A stretch of 64,000 nt of DNA from Anaerostipes rhamnosivorans (GTDB lineage Bacteria; Bacillota; Clostridia; Lachnospirales; Lachnospiraceae), in the NCBI RefSeq assembly GCF_005280655.1, contig NZ_CP040058.1, positions 3,076,001-3,140,000 on the forward strand. The letters run 5' to 3'. The notes under the pieces are model-generated. The model did no database searches and had not been told where the DNA came from. It saw only the letters and a list, made by a program, of their open reading frames with translations. Both the position numbers and the translations under genes were made by a program. Below are positions 53,594 through 61,736 of the stretch, piece after piece; within the stretch, counting starts at the first letter, position 1; every line of letters starts with the position of its first letter.

Positions 53594-53808
53594 CGTTTAT
53601 CCCCTTTCTTGCCAAAAAGATTCTTCACGGCATGCCGCAAAGAATCTTTTCAAGGCAGATCACCATGTGTTGTTCTTTTCATTATACAACAACCGGCCGG
53701 GGAATTCAGCCGGACTTTGATCGTTTTTCCCCATGATCTCCAGGCGGCCCGAAAAAGGCTTCCTTAGGGCAATGGAGAAAAACAATCTCAGTACTGGTAA
53801 AAATGTAA
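53594..53808 (-). promoter_or_regulatory. Leader with attenuator-like hairpin inside the sugar operon
   Basis: The 215-bp gap between the two-cupin gene and the HAD gene holds the hairpin AAAAGATTCTT/AAGAATCTTTT (53650-53640 with 53625-53615 on the minus strand), an inner CGGC-AT-GCCG, and a T-run. It divides the operon into a PTS half and an isomerase-kinase half. Confidence 0.65.
53615..53650 (-). terminator. Terminator or attenuator between two-cupin and HAD genes
   Basis: An 11-bp perfect stem with an additional inner stem, followed by TTTTT in the minus direction. The HAD ribosome binding site AAAGGGG comes directly after it. Confidence 0.8.
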
Positions 53809-54723
53809 TTATAACTCTGTTACTGCGAAGACAACCTTTACAGGTTTCGCTTCAAAGTTTACTAACTGATATTTAGTTCCTGCTGGAAGGAAGAATGTAT
53901 CTTCCGGTTCCATAACAAAGCTTTCCTGTGCATCCACAAGGTTTACAGTAACTGGTCCGTCAACACAGTAGAGTGCTCCGTCACCTGCATGGGTATCAGG
54001 ATCTGAACATCTCGGTCCATATCCTCCTGCCGGAAGGATCATCTCGCCAAAGTGTCCGTAATCGTTGCTTGTGATGAATCTCATCAGCATCGGATGAGTT
54101 GTTCCGTGTACGTTGTTTAATTTCTCAAAGTCACGCACTGCGTAAACAGCTCCTGTCTTTCTTGCTTCCGTAGGATCTACCGGCCAGCATCCGATGTCGT
54201 CGGTGCATCCCTGACGGGAGATATCCTGGATCTTGTCTCTCATGTCCGGAAGATTGTCATTGTTCGGTCCTTTGTAGAATTTTGTTTCTTCTTCTGTCGG
54301 AATCACTGCCGGCGGAATAGACTCGCTCCATGCTTTTGGAGTGATGAAGTAAAGGATCCTTGCCTTCTGGTCAGAGAAGTTATGGCAGCAGTGCCAAGCG
54401 CCTTCCGGCATGAACAGACCCTCTCCGGTCTCTAAGTAAGCAAACTGTCCGTTTCCGCTTCTCTGAACAACCGGTCCGTTCAAGATGTAGTAAGACTCAT
54501 CTCCAGGATGGATGTCAAGTGGTGCAAATACTCCGCCCGGTCCTAACTCATAAATACCTAACATGAAGGTATCGGTTGTGATCATTGTAAAAGTATTGTC
54601 AGATGTAAACGCATTATCCGGCGGATATAACGCTGTAGAATAATCCTGTTTGCGGATCAGCATCGGTTTCTTTTTGTCCGGATCAAATGGGAAATGTCCC
54701 ATGATATCAAATAACTTTGCCAT
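53809..54723 (-). CDS. Two-domain cupin protein
   Basis: 304 residues with two cupin barrels. Domain 1 has DIHPGDESYYILNG and, later, GAWHCCHNF (His/Glu ligands); domain 2 has LPAGGYGPRCSDPDTHAGDGALYCVDG. Metal binding is likely in at least one. Bicupins include sugar isomerases, dioxygenases and decarboxylases; I do not recognise a precise family. It stands right after the PTS IIC gene, so it probably acts on the imported sugar or sugar phosphate, perhaps as an isomerase. Confidence 0.8.
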   Translation of the reverse strand: MAKLFDIMGHFPFDPDKKKPMLIRKQDYSTALYPPDNAFTSDNTFTMITTDTFMLGIYELGPGGVFAPLDIHPGDESYYILNGPVVQRSGNGQFAYLETGEGLFMPEGAWHCCHNFSDQKARILYFITPKAWSESIPPAVIPTEEETKFYKGPNNDNLPDMRDKIQDISRQGCTDDIGCWPVDPTEARKTGAVYAVRDFEKLNNVHGTTHPMLMRFITSNDYGHFGEMILPAGGYGPRCSDPDTHAGDGALYCVDGPVTVNLVDAQESFVMEPEDTFFLPAGTKYQLVNFEAKPVKVVFAVTEL

Positions 54724-54750
54724 TTTATTTCTCCTATTTTGTTTTATTTT

Positions 54751-55800
54751 TTATTCTGCTGCCAATTCTTCTTCTGTTTTTGTCTTTGAAACAAGTACGA
54801 TCAGTGCAGCTGAAACAGCTCCTGCCACAATTAAGCAGATAAAGAATGGAATTACTTTATTCATTGCAAATACTACGAATACTCCACCATGAGGTGCACG
54901 AATTGTAATACCCCATAAGTAAGACATCACAGATCCAACTGCAGAACCAACCATGAAACAAGGAATGTATTTTAAGTTCTTTGCAGCATATGGGATCGCA
55001 AACTCTGTGATCATACATAATGCCCCTGCAAAACATCCTGCGATTCCTGTTCTGTCTTCCTTTGTGAATTTCTTAGGTGCAACTAACATAGCAAATGCCA
55101 TTGCAAGAGGTGGTGCACAGCAAGCTACAAAGTTTGCAGCCATCGGTGCGTAGTTTCCTGTTTCCATACATGCCAGGGCAAATGCGTAAGCAACTTTGTT
55201 ACACGGACCACCCATGTCAAATGCCAGCATACATCCCTGAACAATACCTAAGAGTACCAGGTTTCCTGTTCCCAGGTTATTCAACATTGTTGTCAATGCT
55301 GATGTTAAAGCTCCTAAAGGTCCTCCGATTACATAGTGCATCAATAAACAGATACCTGCACATCCGATTACGGGAATGATCAAGGTTGGAAGCAGTGATC
55401 TCACAGCGTTCGGAAGCGGAATCTTCTTTAACGCATTTACAAGATAACCTGCGATGATACCTGCGATCAGCGCTCCGATAAATCCTGAAGAATATCCCAT
55501 GCCCCAAGGGTCAGTTGCCAGCCAGCCTCCAAACATACCAACACAGATTCCCGGTTTGTCGGCAATTGAGAATGCTACATATGCACCTAAGATTGGTACC
55601 ATGAATGTTCCCAGACCAATTTTACCGATCCAGAAGATAGTTGAGGCAAAATTTCTTCCCGGCTCCACTGTATTCGGAATATCATATCCTCCCAGCAAGA
55701 ACCCTAAAGCTACTAAAATACCTCCTGCTACTACAAACGGCAGCATATATGAAACACCGGTTAAAAACGCTTCCTTAATATCATCTACTACGTCTCTCAT
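54751..55800 (-). CDS. PTS fructose-type IIC component
   Basis: 349 residues, about nine membrane segments, fructose-family IIC (FLTGVSYMLPFVVAGGILVALG, LAFDMGGPCNKVAYAFAL). It forms the membrane channel of the operon's PTS and works with separate IIB and IIA proteins encoded just upstream. Fructose-family systems usually phosphorylate C1 or C6 of ketoses or related sugars. The sugar is unknown. Confidence 0.93.
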   Translation of the reverse strand: MRDVVDDIKEAFLTGVSYMLPFVVAGGILVALGFLLGGYDIPNTVEPGRNFASTIFWIGKIGLGTFMVPILGAYVAFSIADKPGICVGMFGGWLATDPWGMGYSSGFIGALIAGIIAGYLVNALKKIPLPNAVRSLLPTLIIPVIGCAGICLLMHYVIGGPLGALTSALTTMLNNLGTGNLVLLGIVQGCMLAFDMGGPCNKVAYAFALACMETGNYAPMAANFVACCAPPLAMAFAMLVAPKKFTKEDRTGIAGCFAGALCMITEFAIPYAAKNLKYIPCFMVGSAVGSVMSYLWGITIRAPHGGVFVVFAMNKVIPFFICLIVAGAVSAALIVLVSKTKTEEELAAE

Positions 55801-55838
55801 TTTTCATCCATCCCTTCATATTTTTATTCTCTCTTTTA

Positions 55839-56144
55839 CTACTCTTCTACTTCACTAAAAATAATACTTGGGTCTTTGATCACTGCATGTGGTTTAGTCT
55901 GAAAAATCTTGTCTTTGTAAGGTGTAAAACGTTCTGCTTTTGTAATTCCGACATCGTTTGCAAATACAATCAGGTCTGCTTCTTTGATATCCCTGTCCCT
56001 CAGCTTGTCTTCGATTCCAAGTGCTCCCTGTTTTTCAACCTTGCACTTGTAACCTTTTTGCTTGCAGATCTTCTGTATCGCTTCTGCTGCCATATAGGTG
56101 TGCGCAATTCCTGTCGCACATGATGTTACTGCAACAACTTTCAT
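55839..56144 (-). CDS. PTS fructose-type IIB component
   Basis: 101 residues, a stand-alone fructose-family IIB. The phospho-Cys is in VAVTSCATGIAHTYMAAEAI near residue 9. It carries phosphate from the IIA protein to the sugar on IIC. It follows the IIA gene by about 17 bp. Confidence 0.94.
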   Translation of the reverse strand: MKVVAVTSCATGIAHTYMAAEAIQKICKQKGYKCKVEKQGALGIEDKLRDRDIKEADLIVFANDVGITKAERFTPYKDKIFQTKPHAVIKDPSIIFSEVEE

Positions 56145-56161
56145 GATACGTCCCTCCTTTT

Positions 56162-56629
56162 CTAGAGCTCCTTGATCCCCTGGATCAAATCATCATAACT
56201 TTCAGCCTTTTCTAATAATGCCAAAAACTCGTCGTGAGCCAGAAATCCTGCCAAAGTTGCCAACACTCTCAAATGGTAATCATTCTCTTGATTTTCAGAA
56301 ATCGCCAGTACAAAGATGTATTTTACCTCGCCTGACTCCCCGCCAGACTCATAAATGAATGGCTCTGCACATCTGCAGAATCCGATTCCGGGCTTTAAAA
56401 CTTCCTTACATTTTCCATGAGGAATGGCAATCATGTTGCCCATATAGGTCGGCCCCAAGGTCTCCCGAAATTCCAAAGCTTTTTTGAATGCCCCGGCGTC
56501 TGAAACGAGCCCTGCCGTTTCAAACTGCCTGGTCATTACATCAAACATGTCATCTTTGTCTTTAAACGGTTCCCGGTCAAGGATTACCATTTCATCGAGC
56601 AGCACTTCGGATAAGTCCACACTGTTCAT
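56162..56629 (-). CDS. PTS fructose-type IIA component
   Basis: 155 residues, one EIIA domain with the phospho-His in MIAIPHGKCKEV near residue 72. It receives phosphate from HPr. It lies between the aldolase and IIB genes, all in the same direction with short gaps. Confidence 0.93.
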   Translation of the reverse strand: MNSVDLSEVLLDEMVILDREPFKDKDDMFDVMTRQFETAGLVSDAGAFKKALEFRETLGPTYMGNMIAIPHGKCKEVLKPGIGFCRCAEPFIYESGGESGEVKYIFVLAISENQENDYHLRVLATLAGFLAHDEFLALLEKAESYDDLIQGIKEL

Positions 56630-56658
56630 GAAATGTATTCCCTCCCTTTTACGGAATC

Positions 56659-57540
56659 CTATTTTCCGTTCTTAAACGCTTTGATTACGTCCTTTGCATA
56701 TCCTTTCATGAATTCAAAAGCTTCTTCCTGTAATTCATGGTACGCAATCTTTCCGTCTGTCTCTGCAACACGGTCAGCTACGAATTTTGTAGCGGCCTTT
56801 GCCATGTAAGAGTAGTAGTTAACTTTAGAGCATCCTGCAGTGATTGCTTCCTGAACCTGAGAGAATTCTACTCCTGAAGCTCCATGCATTACCACACGAC
56901 ATGTGTCTGGAATCGCTGCGCGGAGTTCTCTTACTCTGTCAATATCCAATACCGGCGGCTCTGCATAGATTCCGTGCATGGTTCCGAAGCACACTGCCAA
57001 TGCGTCACATCCTGTCTCTTCTGCAAACGCTTTTGCTTCTTCCGGCTCAGTAAAGAATTCTTTGATATCTTCATTGGTCAGAACACGAGTCTCTGCGTCC
57101 TCTCCGTGAGTATCCTCTGCTGTTGAGGCCATAACTCCCAGTTCTGCTTCCACTGTGATTCCAGCAGGGTGAGCAATTTTTACAAACTCTTTTACTCTCT
57201 TTAAGTTTTCCTCGTAAGGAAGAGCGCTGCAGTCATACATGATTGATGGGAATCCGACTTTTAATGCTCTTAATACGAAATCATAGTCGCTGCCGTGGTC
57301 TAAGTGAACACAAACCGGAACAGATGCTGCTTTTGCGTATTTTAACATTTCCGGCCCGATTCTCTCGATCGGAATGAGCGGATCATGTACCTGAGCGTGG
57401 TCAATGATGATCGGTGTGTTTAATTCTTCCGCTGCCCCAATGACTGCACGGATGGTCTCCACGTTCGGAGTGTTGATACATGGAATTGCATACTGCTCCT
57501 TCTCTGCGATCTCTAAAATTTCTTTCATGTTTACTAACAT
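56659..57540 (-). CDS. Class II (zinc) ketose-phosphate aldolase
   Basis: 293 residues. Class II aldolase motifs: catalytic Asp and zinc His in CVHLDHGSDYDFV, zinc ligands in TVEAELGVM, FGTMHGIYAEP and VVMHGASGV. The last motif is usually LHGGSG, and the following KVNYYSYM replaces KVNxxT, so the substrate may differ from fructose- or tagatose-bisphosphate. It cleaves a ketose phosphate to a three-carbon ketose and an aldehyde. AAAGGAGG precedes the ATG. With DhaKL downstream, release of unphosphorylated dihydroxyacetone is a possibility. Confidence 0.88.
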   Translation of the reverse strand: MLVNMKEILEIAEKEQYAIPCINTPNVETIRAVIGAAEELNTPIIIDHAQVHDPLIPIERIGPEMLKYAKAASVPVCVHLDHGSDYDFVLRALKVGFPSIMYDCSALPYEENLKRVKEFVKIAHPAGITVEAELGVMASTAEDTHGEDAETRVLTNEDIKEFFTEPEEAKAFAEETGCDALAVCFGTMHGIYAEPPVLDIDRVRELRAAIPDTCRVVMHGASGVEFSQVQEAITAGCSKVNYYSYMAKAATKFVADRVAETDGKIAYHELQEEAFEFMKGYAKDVIKAFKNGK

Positions 57541-57579
57541 AGTGCTTCCTCCTTTTAATTAGATGCCTTTCGGCCATTG

Positions 57580-59535
57580 TTACCCTGCTTCACTCATTAA
57601 AATATCATAAAACTCTTTAGGTCCTTCCGCATCCAGCAGATGTCCGATCAACTCCTTATTACCGATCATCCCATAAAAATACTGGAAAAACCTTAGAATC
57701 TCTTCCGAAGTTTCAAAATCGATGGCGATCAGAAACAGCAGCCGTACCTTTTCATTAGGTGTCCATGAGATCGGATACTTAAGCCTTATGACCGCAACTC
57801 CGCTTGTTTTTACATAGTCTTTGTAAATATGCGGCATCACGATGCCCCTCCCTACAGTGGACGGTCTTTTTAATTCCCTTTTCCACACCTCTTGGCTGAA
57901 TCCCTTTTCTATGAAGCCCTGTTCGTATAAAAGGTCACTTGCAAGCTGGATCACTTCCTGCTTTTCCATAACGTTTACATCGGTCATAATCAAAGATTCC
58001 CTGAAGGTTTTCTTTGTTGTCTCCAACGCATGCGTCATTTTCTGGTCATGATCCAATTCATCAAGACTTAAGGCAATTTTGTTCATGTCCGCCTGGTCGA
58101 TATGCTTTGTCACTTCGATTGTATTTTCCCTCGGTTCCTTTAATGGAACCGTAGAAATCAATAATTTGTCTTTCACTGTTTCCGGGTGAAAGTCCCGTAT
58201 ATGAATACTGTCTGTAATCTCAAGCCCCTCAACTGCGTTTTCAATCTTTACTTTCTGATACCTTGCAGTGTGGGCGTCTGTGGCAGTAAGCAGCACCGCC
58301 TGATGTCCCTCTCTGCTGTCCATCATGGCATTGTGGATCAACAGTGCGATCCATGCAATCTCGTCTTGGGTCAGTATCACAGAAAGTTTTCCTTCAATGT
58401 CAAAAATATAGGTCATACATGCTGCATATACATCCTGCAGCTGATGCTGCACGTCCCTGTGCAGGTCATCCCATTCCACCAACTTATAATCCCGTTTGAT
58501 CGTGATCTTTTCCAAAAATGAACTGATGTCACTGATTAGAATCTCATCTTTTAATACGTTTTCCTTCTTCATCACAGCCAACACAATGGAAAGGTAATCC
58601 AGAGTAATCTCTTCAAACTTACGATCTCTGGGTCTTTTTCCATGTCCACATGTTTTTGCGACCATCAGCTTGGCCGCCAGAAACTGGTGCTCAAATGCCA
58701 TATCTCCGTTCTGGGGAACAATTTCATCTAATATCAATCGCGCCGCATCGAGAAACGAAGTATCTAACTTGGTCATCTTTCGGCTGCCCGCGTTTTGGAG
58801 GATTTTCCCTTCCCCGATGCGGTTGATTGTCAATAATAAATATTCCGTCAGCCGGCAAAAAGAGATATCTACAAAAACTAGATTTAAAAACTCTTCCGCC
58901 TTCTGGAGACTGTCCTGCACCTTCATAATATTTTCTTCTGAATAATGGTCGGTAAAAAAGGTGTAGGCTCGTTTGCTGATACGGTAGTCCAGATCCTGAG
59001 GCAGTTTTTCAATATAGGCATGTTTCCAGTATTTCTTATTTACGGAATCAACAATTGCCTGTCTTAGATCAAACTCATCGCCCTTGATCTGAATCCCCTG
59101 GTTTCTGACCTTTGTAAGTTTTAAGTTGAACTCACTCAGGTAATTTTCTATGTTCTTCAGATCTTTCTGGATAATGTTCCTGCTGACACACAGCTCTTCT
59201 GAAAAAAGCTGAATCGTGTATTTTGCCGGATAGAAAAATAATGTATCTAATATGTAATTCTTGCGGTAGTAAAACGATTCCGGATCTTTGTTGGCATATT
59301 CGTTGAGGTCATCCAGGATCATCTCTCTTTGTTCTTCCGTGGCGACCAAACACAGTCCTTTGCGCGGTGCAGTCAATAGTTTCGCTTCATACTTTTCTAT
59401 TTCCCTGCTGATGTCGCTTAAAGAGTGTTTGATGCTGCTGACAGAAACTCCTGTCATTTCGGAAAGTTCATCAGTGGTGAAAAATCCATACGTATCAATC
59501 ATTCTACGTATTACTTTTTCCTGTAAATTATTCAT
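57580..59535 (-). CDS. PRD-containing PTS-controlled transcriptional regulator
   Basis: 651 residues from the ATG at 59535, which has GAAGGAGG upstream; a TTG at 59553 overlaps that site. Helix-turn-helix (FFTTDELSEMTGVSVSSIKHS), a second wHTH (YTIQLFSEELCVSRNIIQKD), two PRDs, an EIIB-like region and a C-terminal EIIA domain with His in RGIVMPHIYKDYV. The EIIB-like region reads AVLLTATDAHTARYQ, without the phospho-Cys seen in MtlR. It is the first gene of the aldolase-PTS operon, 40 bp upstream of the aldolase, and probably activates it. Confidence 0.9.
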   Translation of the reverse strand: MNNLQEKVIRRMIDTYGFFTTDELSEMTGVSVSSIKHSLSDISREIEKYEAKLLTAPRKGLCLVATEEQREMILDDLNEYANKDPESFYYRKNYILDTLFFYPAKYTIQLFSEELCVSRNIIQKDLKNIENYLSEFNLKLTKVRNQGIQIKGDEFDLRQAIVDSVNKKYWKHAYIEKLPQDLDYRISKRAYTFFTDHYSEENIMKVQDSLQKAEEFLNLVFVDISFCRLTEYLLLTINRIGEGKILQNAGSRKMTKLDTSFLDAARLILDEIVPQNGDMAFEHQFLAAKLMVAKTCGHGKRPRDRKFEEITLDYLSIVLAVMKKENVLKDEILISDISSFLEKITIKRDYKLVEWDDLHRDVQHQLQDVYAACMTYIFDIEGKLSVILTQDEIAWIALLIHNAMMDSREGHQAVLLTATDAHTARYQKVKIENAVEGLEITDSIHIRDFHPETVKDKLLISTVPLKEPRENTIEVTKHIDQADMNKIALSLDELDHDQKMTHALETTKKTFRESLIMTDVNVMEKQEVIQLASDLLYEQGFIEKGFSQEVWKRELKRPSTVGRGIVMPHIYKDYVKTSGVAVIRLKYPISWTPNEKVRLLFLIAIDFETSEEILRFFQYFYGMIGNKELIGHLLDAEGPKEFYDILMSEAG

Positions 59536-59736
59536 CTCGTAGGCCTCCTTCAATGAATAAAACCGATGAAGTTAAGCAAGCATCTTGCTTATGTATTAAT
59601 CATAATATCCTTCACCGGTTTTGTATATATCTCATAAAATCAGTTTTTGCACTTAGATCAGTACAATTAGTATAATTTTTAAAAATAACACTCCTGATTC
59701 CCTATTTTACTATGTCTAGACCTATATGAACATGGA

Positions 59737-59793
59737 AAAAAAGCCCTGGAATCGTAAGTTTAGGATAGGGGGTAATGATTCCATGGGCTTTTT
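59737..59793 (-). terminator. Intrinsic terminator of the NlpC/P60 gene
   Basis: On the minus strand AAAAAGCCCATGGAATC pairs with GATTCCAGGGCTTTTTT (one bulged base), ending in a T-run, 35 bp past the stop at 59828. Confidence 0.88.
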
Positions 59794-59827
59794 CTCTATA
59801 GCCGGTATGATATAAATCTGCCGGTAT

Positions 59828-60499
59828 TTATCTTACAATCCGTCGTACGGATACGACTTTCCTGTAATTCGCTTTTGGTGAGATCTTGATTCCTGTTTTT
59901 CTGGAACTTGCATGCACAATTTTTCCACCTCCGATGTAGATGGCCACATGCCCGCTGTAACAGATCAGATCTCCTGGCTGTTTTTTCTTGTAGGATACCT
60001 TTTTCCCCGCCTTTCTCTGGGATGAGGAAGTCCTTGGAATGCTGTATCCGAAGGAACGGTAAACGGCTCTTGTAAAGCCAGAACAGTCAGCTCCTGTATT
60101 TAAATTTGTTCCTCCCCAGCGGTAAGGATTCCCTACGAACCTCTGGGCAAAAGTTGCTACTGTCTTTCCCTTTGCCTTTTTGCTGCCTCGCAGTTTCGGC
60201 GCTTTGGTGCTAATCTTCACACGCTTCTTTGGAACAAAACCAGTCTTTCCTTTATAAGTGATCTTTCTCCAGCTGCCGCTTGTATAATATACGGTGACCT
60301 TTTTTCCTTTTTTAATCCTGGCTAAAGTCTTTGACTTGTTTGATTTGCTCCGTTTTAAGCTTGTAGTTGCACCTTTAATATATCCGGTATATCCCGAGGC
60401 CGCCTTCACTTCTTGTTCCGGAAGCGATGCTGCTGCCGTACCTGTTATCATTAAACATGCAACTGCAAAAATTGCTGTTTTCTTTGCGATTGCTCTCAT
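59828..60499 (-). CDS. Secreted SH3-NlpC/P60 cell-wall hydrolase
   Basis: 223 residues. Signal peptide at 1-26 (basic MRAIAKK, hydrophobic core, ASLPEQ cleavage area), an SH3b domain at about 35-95, and a C-terminal NlpC/P60 domain from 110. Catalytic Cys lies in TGADCSGFTRAVYRSFG, His in YSGHVAIYIGGG and a third polar residue in IVHASS. Such enzymes cut the gamma-D-Glu to diamino acid bond in peptidoglycan. GAGGG stands before the ATG, and a TTTACA-17-TATAAT promoter lies upstream. Monocistronic. Confidence 0.93.
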   Translation of the reverse strand: MRAIAKKTAIFAVACLMITGTAAASLPEQEVKAASGYTGYIKGATTSLKRSKSNKSKTLARIKKGKKVTVYYTSGSWRKITYKGKTGFVPKKRVKISTKAPKLRGSKKAKGKTVATFAQRFVGNPYRWGGTNLNTGADCSGFTRAVYRSFGYSIPRTSSSQRKAGKKVSYKKKQPGDLICYSGHVAIYIGGGKIVHASSRKTGIKISPKANYRKVVSVRRIVR

Positions 60500-60562
60500 T
60501 ATTCCCTCACTGAATCTCTTTCAATTTATTACGTAATTATTACATTTCGTTTACATTTATGA

Positions 60563-60591
60563 ATTATAGCACGGCGTAATAATATTGTAAA
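60563..60591 (-). promoter_or_regulatory. Promoter of the NlpC/P60 gene
   Basis: Minus strand TTTACA (60591-60586), 17-nt spacer, TATAAT (60568-60563). On the plus strand the -35 reads TGTAAA and is followed by TGTAAT after 6 nt, a near match to the WalR direct repeat, which has a 5-nt spacer. Confidence 0.7.
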
Positions 60592-60668
60592 GAGTTTTGT
60601 AATAATTTCGTAATATTTATTCATATTTTATTAACAAGCCCTCTGGCCCCCCTTTCGCCGGGGGTCAT

Positions 60669-60697
60669 TTGATAATTCCTGGAATTTCTTATATAAT
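60669..60697 (+). promoter_or_regulatory. Promoter of the degV gene
   Basis: TTGATA (60669-60674), 17-nt spacer, TATAAT (60692-60697), about 40 bp before the ATG at 60745. Confidence 0.8.
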
Positions 60698-60744
60698 AGA
60701 GAGCAACAGATAACTTGACTTAAAGAAAGAGAAAAGGGATTCCT

Positions 60745-61632
60745 ATGGGACGATTTATATTGAGCTGCTGTTCGACAGCAGATATGAAAAAAGAGTATTT
60801 TCAACACCGGAACATTCCTTATGTATGTTTTCATGTAACACTGGACGGGAAGGAATATATGGATGATCTGGGCCAGAGCATTCCATTTGATGAGTTCTAT
60901 AAAAAAATACAGGACGGCGCCCTTGCTAATACCGCCCAGGTGAACGTAGAAGAGTACATAGAATTCTTTGAACCGTTTTTAAAAGAAGGGATGGATGTCT
61001 TGCACATCAGTCTGTCTTCCGGCATCTCCGGGACCTTTAACTCAGCCAATATCGCAAAGGATGAACTGCTGGAGAAATACCCAGACCGCAAGATCCTTCT
61101 TGTGGATTCTCTGGGAGCCTCCTCCGGCTATGGACTACTTGTAGATCTGGCCGCCGATCTGAGGGACCAGAGAGAGAGAATCGAGGATGTCTATCAGTGG
61201 GCGGTCTCAAACCGGCTGAACATCCATCACTGGTTCTTTTCCACAGACCTGACTTCGTACATCCGCGGCGGAAGGATCTCCAAGACATCCGGCTTTATCG
61301 GGACCATGCTGGGTATCTGCCCGCTGTTGAATATGGACCACGAAGGGCATCTGATTCCCCGTGCGAAGATCCGCACCAAAAAGAGGGCCATCAGAGAGAT
61401 CGTCAAAAGGATGGAGGAACACGCAAAGGACGGAAAAGATTACAGCGGTAAATGCTTTCTCTCCAATTCTGCCTGCTATGAAGATGCCAGACAGGTGGCA
61501 GACTTGATCGAAGCTTCCTTCCCCAAGCTGAACGGCAAAGTAGTGATCAACAGCGTGGGAACCGTCATCGGCGCTCACACCGGTCCGGGAACCGTGGCCC
61601 TGTTCTTTGAAGGGGACGAACGAAACAATTAA
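60745..61632 (+). CDS. DegV family fatty-acid-binding protein
   Basis: 295 residues. DegV features: N-terminal ILSCCSTADMKKEYF, SLSSGISGTFNSANIA (lipid carboxylate site) and LTSYIRGGRISKTSGFIGTM, ending with HTGPGTVALFF. Some DegV proteins (FakB) bind fatty acids for phosphorylation by FakA; the role of this copy is not proven. AAAAGGG stands before the ATG. Monocistronic, with a clear promoter and a long terminator. Confidence 0.93.
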   Translation: MGRFILSCCSTADMKKEYFQHRNIPYVCFHVTLDGKEYMDDLGQSIPFDEFYKKIQDGALANTAQVNVEEYIEFFEPFLKEGMDVLHISLSSGISGTFNSANIAKDELLEKYPDRKILLVDSLGASSGYGLLVDLAADLRDQRERIEDVYQWAVSNRLNIHHWFFSTDLTSYIRGGRISKTSGFIGTMLGICPLLNMDHEGHLIPRAKIRTKKRAIREIVKRMEEHAKDGKDYSGKCFLSNSACYEDARQVADLIEASFPKLNGKVVINSVGTVIGAHTGPGTVALFFEGDERNN

Positions 61633-61700
61633 AAGGTTTTCTTCATTATTTCCAGTCGGCTCTGGAAAGGCCTTCTTCCGATAATGAAGAAAACCTTTTT
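61631..61700. terminator. Bidirectional terminator between degV and the Fpg/Nei-like gene
   Basis: AAAAGGTTTTCTTCATTAT (61631-61649) pairs perfectly with its complement at 61681-61699, enclosing TTCCAG/CTGGAA. T-runs occur on both strands, so it serves both convergent genes. Confidence 0.9.
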
Positions 61701-61736
61701 AATTTCATGACATTTTCACCCGTTCTCCGGCTGTGT

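Noticed and set aside
60646..60665. CCCCC/GGGGG hairpin before degV as a terminator
   Set aside because: It has no T-run on either strand and lies directly upstream of the degV -35 element; it may be structural only.
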